From Chryseobacterium oranimense (GTDB lineage Bacteria; Bacteroidota; Bacteroidia; Flavobacteriales; Weeksellaceae), in assembly GCF_900129755.1 (NCBI RefSeq), contig NZ_FQWT01000002.1, positions 806,001 to 870,000 on the forward strand: DNA of 64,000 bases, read 5' to 3'. The position numbers and the translations under genes are program-made. This document shows positions 42,473 to 50,123 of the stretch, piece by piece. Each line of letters opens with the position of its first letter. Position 1 is the stretch's first letter. Under the pieces are notes generated by a model that did not search any database, was not told where the DNA came from, and saw only the letters and a program-made list of their open reading frames with translations.

Positions 42473-42634
42473 TTAGATCGTGTTGTCCGGGCATTGGAAA
42501 TCATCGCTGCAGGTAGCACAAACTACGGTGCCGTTGCAGTAATACATACAAAATTCAGGTTCCGGAAGTTTAATTCCTCCTGCTCCGGAAATGCTTTTTA
42601 ACTGGCTGTTGTTTAGTTTTTTTAAATTTTTCAT
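42473..42634 (-). CDS. Bacteriocin-like double-glycine leader peptide
   Basis: A 53-residue peptide, MKNLKKLNNSQLKSISGAGG followed by a 33-residue core with five cysteines (CMYYCNG, CATC, QCP). The leader (MKNLKKLxxxxLKxIxGxGG) is that of bacteriocin-like peptides common in Chryseobacterium and exported by peptidase-containing ABC transporters. The GG site would release a Cys-rich mature peptide. No processing, immunity or transport gene lies within this window, so the partner must be elsewhere. Product fate is unknown. The gene ends just before a terminator and is too short for routine gene calling. Confidence 0.75.
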   Translation of the reverse strand: MKNLKKLNNSQLKSISGAGGIKLPEPEFCMYYCNGTVVCATCSDDFQCPDNTI

Positions 42635-42750
42635 ATTGTTTTAATTAAAAATTTGATAGTAAAGTAAAGATAATTAAAATCTTTTTAACTAAAACAATCT
42701 GTGGTAGAATAGAAGTTAAATTTTTTTAATAAGATCTGTGTATTAAAAAT

Positions 42751-42822
42751 AAAAGTCAATAATTAATCCTAGTATTGCCCACAAATACGGGTCAATCATC
42801 AACAGATCAATTATTGACTTTT
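42751..42822 (-). ncRNA. Nested inverted repeat, terminator or structured RNA
   Basis: Perfect 14-bp outer arms AAAAGTCAATAATT (42751-42764) and AATTATTGACTTTT (42809-42822) enclose an inner near-match, ATTGCCC (42774-42780) against GGGTCAAT (42789-42796). On the minus strand it lies directly after the dioxygenase stop and ends in a T-rich tract. It may be just an unusual terminator, but the 44-nt structured loop also fits a small RNA. Confidence 0.4.
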
Positions 42823-42827
42823 TTATG

Positions 42828-43778
42828 TTACTTTTTGATAAGTCCTAATTCTATCAGTCTTTCATGTAAAAACTCTCCTGCTGTAGTATCTTCATACAGT
42901 TTCGGGTTGTTTTCATCAATACAGTTTTCAAGAGCATTCAGTGACATTTCACTCACCGGATGCATAAAGAAAGGAATAGAATACCTTGATGTTCCCCATA
43001 ATTCTCTTGGAGGATTAACCACTCTGTGAATGGTAGATTTCAGCTTGTTATTGGTATGTCTTGATAACATATCTCCTACATTGATCATCAGTTCATCAGG
43101 TTCTGCAATCGCATCGATCCATTCTCCGTTGTGGTTCTGCACCTGAAGACCTTTTCCCTGAGACCCCATCAAAAGGGTAATCAGATTGATGTCTCCGTGT
43201 GCTGCAGCTCTTACTGCATCATCAGGTTCCTGGGTAATTGGGGGATAGTGAATAGGTCTTAAGATAGAGTTTCCTTCGGCAATCTTGTCGTCAAAATAAA
43301 ACTCATCCAGACCAAGGTACAGAGCCAGAGCTCTTAATACATACTGTCCTGTTTTTTCAAGCATCTGGTAGGCTTCTTTACCTACTGCATTGAATTTTGG
43401 CAGCTCTTCAACGATTACGTTGTCAGGATATTCGGATTTGTATTTTGAATCATCAGACACGTACTGTCCGAAATGCCAAAACTCCTTTAAATCTCCTTTT
43501 TTGAAGCCTTTTGCGGTTTCTTTACCGAATCCTACGTAACCTCTCTGGCCGCCGATTCCTGGAATTTCATACTTCTGCTTCGTTTCTACAGGCAGGTCAA
43601 AAAAGTTTTTAACCTCTCCGTAGAGTTCATCTACTAATTTGTCATCAAGAAAATGGCCTTTTAAGGCAACAAAACCAATTTCTTCATAAGCTTTTCCGAT
43701 TTCATTTACAAATTTCTGTTTGCGTTCCGGGTTGTCCGAAAGGAAATCACGCAGGTCTACACTAGGTATTTTATCCAT
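42828..43778 (-). CDS. 2-oxoglutarate/Fe(II)-dependent dioxygenase (isopenicillin N synthase-like)
   Basis: A 316-residue oxygenase of the 2OG-Fe(II) / isopenicillin N synthase fold. The iron triad is intact, His194-x-Asp196 and His251, with the co-substrate RxS motif as Arg265-Tyr-Ser267. The N-terminal domain (about 3-110) is the DIOX_N type. Substrate unknown; such proteins in Bacteroidetes are usually stand-alone. A -7 box TAATTTTG lies 20 nt before the ATG (43799-43806). Confidence 0.87.
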   Translation of the reverse strand: MDKIPSVDLRDFLSDNPERKQKFVNEIGKAYEEIGFVALKGHFLDDKLVDELYGEVKNFFDLPVETKQKYEIPGIGGQRGYVGFGKETAKGFKKGDLKEFWHFGQYVSDDSKYKSEYPDNVIVEELPKFNAVGKEAYQMLEKTGQYVLRALALYLGLDEFYFDDKIAEGNSILRPIHYPPITQEPDDAVRAAAHGDINLITLLMGSQGKGLQVQNHNGEWIDAIAEPDELMINVGDMLSRHTNNKLKSTIHRVVNPPRELWGTSRYSIPFFMHPVSEMSLNALENCIDENNPKLYEDTTAGEFLHERLIELGLIKK

Positions 43779-43798
43779 TTTTAGAAATTTACGAATTA

Positions 43799-43806
43799 CA
43801 AAATTA
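43799..43806 (-). promoter_or_regulatory. -7 promoter box of the dioxygenase gene
   Basis: TAATTTTG on the minus strand matches TAnnTTTG, 20 nt before the start codon. No -33 TTG found at the expected spacing. A divergent match, TAAATTTG (43851-43858), precedes menD by only 4 nt. Confidence 0.4.
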
Positions 43807-43862
43807 CATTTTTTTTAAATGAAATAATTCTAAAATAAGTATTTATCAGTTAAATTTGCTGT

Positions 43863-45539
43863 ATGAAAAAATATTCTTCTAAGAGAAGTATTCAGATACT
43901 TGCCCATCTTCTTCAGCAGTACGGAATTTCAGATATTATCATTTCCCCGGGGTCCAGAAATGCTCCCCTGGCCATTCATTTTTCTGAAACCGATGCCTTC
44001 AACTGTTACAGTATTGTAGATGAAAGAAGCGCTGCTTTTGTAGGAATGGGGATGGCTAAAAGTGAGAAGAAGCCTGTAGCAATAACCTGTACCAGCGGTT
44101 CTGCTGTGGCCAATTATTATCCGGCAGTTACTGAAGCTTTTTATCAGAATGTTCCGCTTTTGATCCTGACTGCTGACAGGCCTACTGATTATGTAGATAT
44201 TTTTGACGGGCAGACGATCAGGCAGAAAGATATTTTTCACCAGCATTCTTATGGCGACTTCCAGCTTTTGGAAGACAGCAAAGAGAATGCAGAAGATGTT
44301 AATTTTGATATTATTAAAAAAGCCATCGAACAGTGTTTTGAAAAGCAGGGACCGGTACATATTAATATTCCGCTTGAAGAGCCATTGTATGAGCTGGTTT
44401 CAGAGCTTCCGTCTTTCCCGACTGTTGAAAAAACAATCAGGCATAAAGAATATGAGATTCCTTCCAACCTGATTGCAGACTGGCATACCTCCCAAAGAAT
44501 TATGATCCTGGTGGGAACAAAAGATTACAGCCCGGAACTGGAAAGCCAGCTGACGCAGTTGGTGAAAAACCACTCTGTTGTTGTATTGAGTGAAGCCAAC
44601 TCCAATCTGTATCACGAGAAGTTTTTCAGGCATATTGACCGTTATATTTTTAATTTCACAGAGGAAGATTATAAAACCTATGCTCCTGACCTTTTGATCA
44701 CGGTAGGGCAGAACGTGGTTTCCAAAAAGGTAAAACAATTTTTAAGAAGCGCCCGCCCGAAGCAGCACTGGCATCTGGATGAAGTATGGCAGCCGGATAC
44801 CTATTTCTCTCTTACGGAGAAGATAGAGGTGAAGCCTGAGGTATTTTTTTCCAAACTTCTGAAATTTATCAATCTTGAACCAAGACCTTATTTTAACCTT
44901 TGGGATGTCTTAAGGGATAAAAAAGATGCCAGACATGAGCAGTTTCTGAACATGGTTGAATTTTCGGATTTTTATTTCTTTAATAAAGCTTCGCAGACCA
45001 TTCCGGAGAACTATAATATCCATTTCAGTAATTCCTCAGCGATCAGATATGCCCAGCTGTTTGATTTTGGAAAAAGAAAAATGTACTGCAACAGAGGAAC
45101 CAGCGGTATAGACGGTTCTACCTCTACAGCAATGGGTTTTGCCATTAAAAATGCGAATCCTACATTGCTTATTACCGGAGACCTGAGCTTCTTTTACGAC
45201 ATCAATGGTCTTTGGAACCAATATATTCCACCATTTGTAAGAATCATTATTTTCAATAACGGGGAAGGGAATATTTTTAAAATTATTCCGGGACCAGGTA
45301 ATGCCAACCCTAATACACTGGATGAATTTATCGCTACAAAACACCGTAAGCATGCTGAGCATTTAGCCAAACACTTCGGCTTTTCTTACATCAAAGTAGA
45401 GGATGAGCCGACCCTTGACAGAGTACTGGAAAATTTCTTTAAGCCGGATTTACAACCTAAAATACTGGAAGTGAATACATATGGTAAGAACAGTGCAGAT
45501 GTACAGAAAGCTTACTTTGAATTCATGAAAGGGAACTAA
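43863..45539 (+). CDS. menD: SEPHCHC synthase
   Basis: Thiamine-diphosphate enzyme of menaquinone biosynthesis: joins isochorismate and 2-oxoglutarate to SEPHCHC. 558 residues. The N-terminal SPGSRNAPL motif (28-36), ITCTSGSAVANYYPAVTEA and the ThDP/Mg motif region ITGDLSFFYDINGLWN (about 438-453) are diagnostic. Its -7-like box ends only 4 nt before the ATG. It is convergent with and overlaps the pabC-like gene by 4 nt at the stops. Confidence 0.96.
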   Translation: MKKYSSKRSIQILAHLLQQYGISDIIISPGSRNAPLAIHFSETDAFNCYSIVDERSAAFVGMGMAKSEKKPVAITCTSGSAVANYYPAVTEAFYQNVPLLILTADRPTDYVDIFDGQTIRQKDIFHQHSYGDFQLLEDSKENAEDVNFDIIKKAIEQCFEKQGPVHINIPLEEPLYELVSELPSFPTVEKTIRHKEYEIPSNLIADWHTSQRIMILVGTKDYSPELESQLTQLVKNHSVVVLSEANSNLYHEKFFRHIDRYIFNFTEEDYKTYAPDLLITVGQNVVSKKVKQFLRSARPKQHWHLDEVWQPDTYFSLTEKIEVKPEVFFSKLLKFINLEPRPYFNLWDVLRDKKDARHEQFLNMVEFSDFYFFNKASQTIPENYNIHFSNSSAIRYAQLFDFGKRKMYCNRGTSGIDGSTSTAMGFAIKNANPTLLITGDLSFFYDINGLWNQYIPPFVRIIIFNNGEGNIFKIIPGPGNANPNTLDEFIATKHRKHAEHLAKHFGFSYIKVEDEPTLDRVLENFFKPDLQPKILEVNTYGKNSADVQKAYFEFMKGN

Positions 45540-46162
45540 AGATCCAGATATTCTTCATTCCCCGGCAGATTGGTAATTTTGTCGATAGGGTAAATAAACA
45601 TATCATCAAAATCATTCAAGGCATTAATCAGTTGAAAATGAGAGAACTGCTTAATGTTCTGAAGAGTGATTTCTGTTTCTTTGATTTTCTTCTGTTTCAG
45701 AAGGTTTTGTCTCTGTACCCCATTCAGAAGATAAGTAGCCGGGGTAAACCAGTCCTTACCTTTAAGGAAAAGGATGTTGGAAAAAGAAGTATCTGTAATA
45801 TGATTGTTTTTAAAAATAATAATCTCCTCAGCTTTTGACTTCATTTTCATCTTTTCGAGCTCCTTACGGTCTTCAAACTTGAAAGAATAATCGAAGCTGT
45901 TGTTTTCTACCAGCTGGAAACTTTGTATTTCAGGAATGGCGTAGGGGATCATCATGGTGCGTACCCTTTTATCCAGGTCATAGGAAAGTCTCAGTTTAAA
46001 AAGACCATCTTCATCATGCTCAAGGTTTTTAAAGATTTTGGCCAGATCAATAGAGCCTTCCTTCCCGAAGTGGGCAAAAGTCTGGTTAACGCGTTTTTGG
46101 TGTAGGTCCAAAAGAAAAATCTCCTGATCTTCTACTTTTATGCTTTCAATGAATTGGGACAT
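45536..46162 (-). CDS. Class IV aminotransferase, probable aminodeoxychorismate lyase
   Basis: A 208-residue fold-type IV PLP enzyme. KFEDRKELE (about 105-113) holds the likely catalytic lysine; HITDTSFSNILFL and LLNGVQRQNLL match the cofactor-phosphate and arginine motifs of class IV enzymes. Next to pabB, the natural role is release of 4-aminobenzoate from aminodeoxychorismate for folate synthesis. It is short and diverged, so pabC is likely, not certain. The start overlaps the pabB end by 17 nt, so the pair is translated together. Confidence 0.75.
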   Translation of the reverse strand: MSQFIESIKVEDQEIFLLDLHQKRVNQTFAHFGKEGSIDLAKIFKNLEHDEDGLFKLRLSYDLDKRVRTMMIPYAIPEIQSFQLVENNSFDYSFKFEDRKELEKMKMKSKAEEIIIFKNNHITDTSFSNILFLKGKDWFTPATYLLNGVQRQNLLKQKKIKETEITLQNIKQFSHFQLINALNDFDDMFIYPIDKITNLPGNEEYLDL

Positions 46163-47114
46163 AGATTTTATTTTTCATTTCCTGATATTCGTCTTCTAAC
46201 CTGCTCATGTGAGTAATACCGCCGCCGCTTTTAAAATAGAGTTTATCTCCTTCCTTTTCAATAAAGCGGATCATGACACAGCTGTCAACGTTTTTACCGT
46301 CAAACCAGCCGCACACTCCGGTATAATACCCTCTGTCGTATCCTTCTGCATCCAAGATTATTTCCAGCGTTTTAGGCTTCGGCGCTCCGAGAATTGATCC
46401 GGCAGGAAGCAGTTTTTGCATGATGCTGCCGACCTTTCCTGCAAATTCCTCTTTTACCGTTCCTGAAATCTCAGAACTCATGGCATACAGATCTTTTTGC
46501 TGCGTCCTGATGAGGTCTATATGCTGGAACTGATCTACTTTCACTTCATCTGCTACCATGCTGAGGTCATTTCGCAGGAGATCCACAACCGTGTAATGCT
46601 CTGCCTTTTCTTTTTTGTCGTTTTTCAAAACTTCAGCCGCATTTTCCAAAGAGGCATCAATAGTGCCTTTCATGGGATACGTCAAAATTTTGCCGTCTAT
46701 AATCTTTACAAAAGTTTCAGGAGAAAAAAATACAAAAAAATCTTTATAAAACACTTTGTACTTCGCAATTGAGTGATAAAAAATTTCTTTAAGGCTTAAA
46801 TTGGTCTGAACTTCAGTTTTTCGGGTGTAATTGGTAAGATAGGAATTCCCAAGACGGATATTTTTCTGAACCTTGTCAAATCCTTCCTTAAAGCTCTCAA
46901 GTGTTTCCGGAAACGGCTTCCATTCAATCTTTTTATTAAGGCTTTGTTTTTGTTTTGTGTTTGAAAATCCCTGAAAATCAATTAATAAACCTGATTTTTC
47001 AATCTCGTTTTCTTTATAGATTTCTACATTTTCCGAAAGGAAATCGATCATGAAGAAATAGGGAACATTCTGAAGAGAAAGTTCGTCCATTTCCAGAAAT
47101 TTTTGATGATTCAT
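46146..47114 (-). CDS. pabB: Aminodeoxychorismate synthase component I
   Basis: Chorismate-binding enzyme that aminates chorismate on the way to 4-aminobenzoate. GNSYLTNYTRKTE, YPMKGTIDA, DLLRNDLSMVADE, KLLPAGSILGAPKPKT and GYYTGVCGWFDG are all hallmark segments of the family. The frame is open upstream to 47171; I start at 47114 (MNHQKFLEM), though 47123 (MFSMNHQ) is possible. At 322 residues it is shorter than E. coli PabB, lacking most of the N-terminal region. Operon with the class IV aminotransferase. Confidence 0.9.
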   Translation of the reverse strand: MNHQKFLEMDELSLQNVPYFFMIDFLSENVEIYKENEIEKSGLLIDFQGFSNTKQKQSLNKKIEWKPFPETLESFKEGFDKVQKNIRLGNSYLTNYTRKTEVQTNLSLKEIFYHSIAKYKVFYKDFFVFFSPETFVKIIDGKILTYPMKGTIDASLENAAEVLKNDKKEKAEHYTVVDLLRNDLSMVADEVKVDQFQHIDLIRTQQKDLYAMSSEISGTVKEEFAGKVGSIMQKLLPAGSILGAPKPKTLEIILDAEGYDRGYYTGVCGWFDGKNVDSCVMIRFIEKEGDKLYFKSGGGITHMSRLEDEYQEMKNKIYVPIH

Positions 47115-47170
47115 TGAAAACATCCTGCAAAAATAATTATTGATGATTACTTTTGCAGAAATTTTTTTCA

Positions 47171-47893
47171 ATGCAGAGCAGATATCCTCAGAAACCGGGA
47201 ATAGATTTTATACTGAAGCAGGCTTTTTTCTATTGGAGCAAGACTCTTTTCTTTCAGTTAATATTTTCAATCTTTTATTTCGGAATTTTTTTTACAGTGG
47301 TTTTCTTCCTCGATGGGAAGTACGGCATTTTAGCCCAGTATGCTGAAGCTGCAAAATATGCGAAAGACGGGTTGGAAGCCTATTCTGTACAGATCCTGAA
47401 AATACAGGCAAATCCGGGATTTCAATATTTTTCGTGGGCTATTATCGGAACTTCCGTATTTCTCTATCCTCTTAACCTTGGATTTTATCAGATCTACAGG
47501 AAAATTGACCTTAACGAAAAGCTTGAACTGGGAGATCTTCTTGCGGGGTACAATGGCATTAATTTTTTCAAATACATCGGATACTATATTTTCTGGTTAT
47601 TTGTTTATATCTATACTTTTCAGACGATCATTCTTGCTGTTATATGGATATTTGTCACCATTTTGGTTGCTCCGCTGATGTTTTTTAACAACAAGAGAAT
47701 CTTTGAAGCGATTCCCCTAAACCTGCAGGCGCTGAGAACATACTTTCTGGAAATATTTGTGTGTGTCATCGTTGCGGTTATCTTTAAATATGTTGGGTTT
47801 GCCTTGTTTTTTGTAGGCGGTTTATTTACCTTTCCTTTTTGGAATGCAATGATTTACTCTCTGTATAAAACGATTTTCTCTGAAAAAAGTTAA
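47171..47893 (+). CDS. Polytopic membrane protein of unknown function
   Basis: A 240-residue integral membrane protein with about six hydrophobic segments, and ILVAPLMFFNNKRIFEAIPLNLQALRTYF near 165-190 as a conserved-looking cytoplasmic connection. It resembles the downstream protein at 47965 in layout (both have a FADLFIGY/LELGDLLAGYNG-type region before a membrane pair), suggesting tandem paralogues. No enzymatic motif is visible. ATG at 47171 (MQSRYPQ) is preferred to an earlier one that overlaps pabB's start region. Confidence 0.7.
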   Translation: MQSRYPQKPGIDFILKQAFFYWSKTLFFQLIFSIFYFGIFFTVVFFLDGKYGILAQYAEAAKYAKDGLEAYSVQILKIQANPGFQYFSWAIIGTSVFLYPLNLGFYQIYRKIDLNEKLELGDLLAGYNGINFFKYIGYYIFWLFVYIYTFQTIILAVIWIFVTILVAPLMFFNNKRIFEAIPLNLQALRTYFLEIFVCVIVAVIFKYVGFALFFVGGLFTFPFWNAMIYSLYKTIFSEKS

Positions 47894-47932
47894 ATTTAAG
47901 CAGGTTTAATGTGTTTTTATGCCAAAAAAAGT

Positions 47933-47940
47933 TAATTTTG
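47933..47940 (+). promoter_or_regulatory. -7 promoter box before the 47965 gene
   Basis: TAATTTTG matches TAnnTTTG and ends 24 nt before the start codon, so the second membrane-protein gene may have its own promoter. No -33 TTG at 17-23 nt. Confidence 0.4.
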
Positions 47941-47964
47941 GTGAAACCATTAAAATATTAAACT

Positions 47965-48702
47965 ATGTCAGAATTTAACGAATTTGATCAACAGGGTTCT
48001 GTTCCAAACAAGGATACAGGATCTATCATTTCACATGCTTTTGAAATGTATAAAGGGGTTTTCCTTTATGGAGTTGTCGCTATGGTAATTTATATTATAG
48101 GAGGTTTTATTATCCAGACTGTCAGCGGATTCAATTCTGCATCCATGATGGAGGAAATGAGAGATGCGGGAGGAGATTATTCGAACTTCAGCTACTGGAA
48201 TGCTCCCGGTTTTTCGCTTTATCTTTCACTTTCAGGTCTGTTGGGAATCTTACTTGCCCCATTATATGTAGGTTTAATCTACATTGTTAATAAGTACAAT
48301 ACTAAAAGCCAGATTGATTTTGCAGACTTATTTATCGGTTATAAGCAGAATTTTGTAAACATCCTGATCTACAGTATTCTTTCAGGAATCATTTCAAGTG
48401 TTGCCATGATGCTTTGTTTCTTCCCGGTTATTTTTGTTTATCCTTTACTTTTATTGGGTTATCCTATTCTATTATTCGAAAATGCATCAGCTACTGAAGC
48501 TTTAGGAAAATCTTTCAATATTGCCAAAGAAAATTACGGAACGTTTCTTGGTACAACCGTATTGGGAGCGCTGATCTCTATTGCCGGAGTAATTTTGTGC
48601 GGAATCGGGGTAATTTTAACGGCACCTTTTATGATGGTCGTTATGTATTCTGCATACTGTGCTTTTTTAGGGAAGCCAAGACAAATTGCATTTAAGAACT
48701 AA
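47965..48702 (+). CDS. Polytopic membrane protein, paralogue of the 47171 gene
   Basis: A 245-residue membrane protein with about six segments. A soluble N-terminus (MSEFNEFDQQGSVPNKDTGSIISHAFEMYKG) is followed by paired helices and a final small-residue-rich pair. FENASATEALGKSFNIAKENYGTFLG (about 172-197) resembles the repeat unit of DUF975/glycerophosphodiester-phosphodiesterase membrane domains. Function unknown. It is 19 nt before the AI-2E family gene, so the two are probably co-transcribed. Confidence 0.7.
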   Translation: MSEFNEFDQQGSVPNKDTGSIISHAFEMYKGVFLYGVVAMVIYIIGGFIIQTVSGFNSASMMEEMRDAGGDYSNFSYWNAPGFSLYLSLSGLLGILLAPLYVGLIYIVNKYNTKSQIDFADLFIGYKQNFVNILIYSILSGIISSVAMMLCFFPVIFVYPLLLLGYPILLFENASATEALGKSFNIAKENYGTFLGTTVLGALISIAGVILCGIGVILTAPFMMVVMYSAYCAFLGKPRQIAFKN

Positions 48703-48721
48703 GTAAAGAAGACAAAAAAGA

Positions 48722-49810
48722 ATGAATAAAGATAAACAGATAAGCAATATTGCCATAAAACAAGTTGCCCTTCTCGCCATAATTCTGGTGCTGACCGGAT
48801 TGATCTGTTTTAATCTTTCACTGTTTATACCATCGGTGCTTGGGGCAATCACTATCTATGTGGTCTGCAGAAAATACAATTTCTATCTGCAGGAAGAAAA
48901 AAAGTGGAAGCCCTGGCTCTCATCACTTGTGCTGATGCTGGCAAGTCTTATCATTCTTATTCTTCCGGTGTATTTCATTGCTGATCTCTTAATAGAGAAA
49001 CTGGGGAATGCTCAGGTTTACATGACGAAATTTAATGTATTTCTGGACAAAATACATGCATATATCTACTCAAAGACTGGTTTTGATATTCTCAGCAAGG
49101 AGAATATGGATAAAGTGAAGAGTTCCGCAGGGAAGTTTTCCACTTCTGCAGTAAGCGGGACATTTAACACCCTTACTGTAGTGATGTCTATGTACTTTAT
49201 CCTTTATTTTATGCTGGAGAGACCAAGGCTGTTTGAGAAGATTCTGAGTTCTTCCGCTCCATTGAAAAGAGCTAATATTTCCTTAATCGGCGATAAGCTT
49301 AGAAAGCTGATTATGGCTAATGCTATCGGAATTCCGGTTGTAGCTTTAGGGCAGGGGATCGTAGGTCTTGTAGGGTATTTCATTTTCGGTGCTCCGAGTC
49401 CTGTCCTTCTTTTTGCTTTAACGGCTGCTGCTTCCATGATTCCGGTTGTAGGGGCGGCTATTGTCTATATTCCGGTATGTATATTCATGATTGCAGAAGG
49501 AAATACGGGTCAGGGACTTGGTTTGGCTGCCTATTGTTTAGTTGTGGTCGGACTTACGGATAACCTGCTTCGTTTTACCCTTTTAAAGAAACTTGAAAAT
49601 ATTCATCCGCTCAATACCGTATTCGGAATTATCATGGGGATGAATTTATTTGGCTTTATGGGTTTAATTTTCGGGCCGATCCTTATTTCATTTACCTTAC
49701 TTCTGATCCAGGTTTACAGAAATGAATTTTCAGACGAAGATACTCCTCCTGAGCTCAAACTGCCGGATACAGATGATGATCAGGAAGGAAAAATTAATTT
49801 AATTGTATAA
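48722..49810 (+). CDS. AI-2E family transporter
   Basis: A 362-residue inner-membrane exporter of the AI-2E/PerM family, with eight or so helices. SLFIPSVLGAITIYVV near the N-terminus, VALGQGIVGLVGYFIFGAPSPVLLFALTAAASMIPVVGAAIVYIP and the C-terminal INPLNTVFGIIMGMNLFGFMGLIFGPIL-like motif (IHPLNTVFGI) are characteristic. Family members export AI-2 in E. coli (TqsA) or sodium/protons elsewhere, so the substrate is open. Followed 2 nt later by the DUF3820 gene. Confidence 0.88.
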   Translation: MNKDKQISNIAIKQVALLAIILVLTGLICFNLSLFIPSVLGAITIYVVCRKYNFYLQEEKKWKPWLSSLVLMLASLIILILPVYFIADLLIEKLGNAQVYMTKFNVFLDKIHAYIYSKTGFDILSKENMDKVKSSAGKFSTSAVSGTFNTLTVVMSMYFILYFMLERPRLFEKILSSSAPLKRANISLIGDKLRKLIMANAIGIPVVALGQGIVGLVGYFIFGAPSPVLLFALTAAASMIPVVGAAIVYIPVCIFMIAEGNTGQGLGLAAYCLVVVGLTDNLLRFTLLKKLENIHPLNTVFGIIMGMNLFGFMGLIFGPILISFTLLLIQVYRNEFSDEDTPPELKLPDTDDDQEGKINLIV

Positions 49811-49812
49811 AA

Positions 49813-50040
49813 GTGGAAGGCGTAAATTCGGAAATATTAAAAGAGATCTGTATCGTGAAGATGCCTTTCGGTAAGTATGAAGGGACCGTTCTGGCCGATC
49901 TTCCGATAAGTTACCTGGAATGGTTTACCAGAAAAGGAATGCCTAAAGGTAAATTGGGAATGCAGCTTTCAACCGTTTACGAAATTAAGTTAAATGGATT
50001 GATGGACCTTCTTATTCCAATAAGGGCTTCTGTAAAATAG
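49813..50040 (+). CDS. DUF3820 family small protein
   Basis: A 75-residue cytosolic protein containing MPFGKYEGTVLADLPISYLEWFTRKGMPKGKLG, the DUF3820 signature (MPFGKYxG ... LPxxYLxWF). It resembles part of an RNase-like or exonuclease-associated module in some proteins, but its function is unknown. The start is GTG at 49813, two nt after the transporter stop; a start at the internal ATG (49861) would cut into the conserved region. Confidence 0.8.
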   Translation: MEGVNSEILKEICIVKMPFGKYEGTVLADLPISYLEWFTRKGMPKGKLGMQLSTVYEIKLNGLMDLLIPIRASVK

Positions 50041-50070
50041 AATCTGAATTTTTCTGACACTTGAAATATA

Positions 50071-50107
50071 AATTCTGGGGCGGCATCAAAGATGCCGCCC
50101 CAGAATT
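50071..50107. terminator. Bidirectional terminator between DUF3820 gene and uvrB
   Basis: Perfect 17-bp arms (50071-50087 and 50091-50107, AATTCTGGGGCGGCATC and its complement) with an AAA loop, between convergent genes. The flanks lack long T-runs, but the GC-rich stem is very stable. Confidence 0.8.
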
Positions 50108-50123
50108 ATTGTAATAAGATCAG

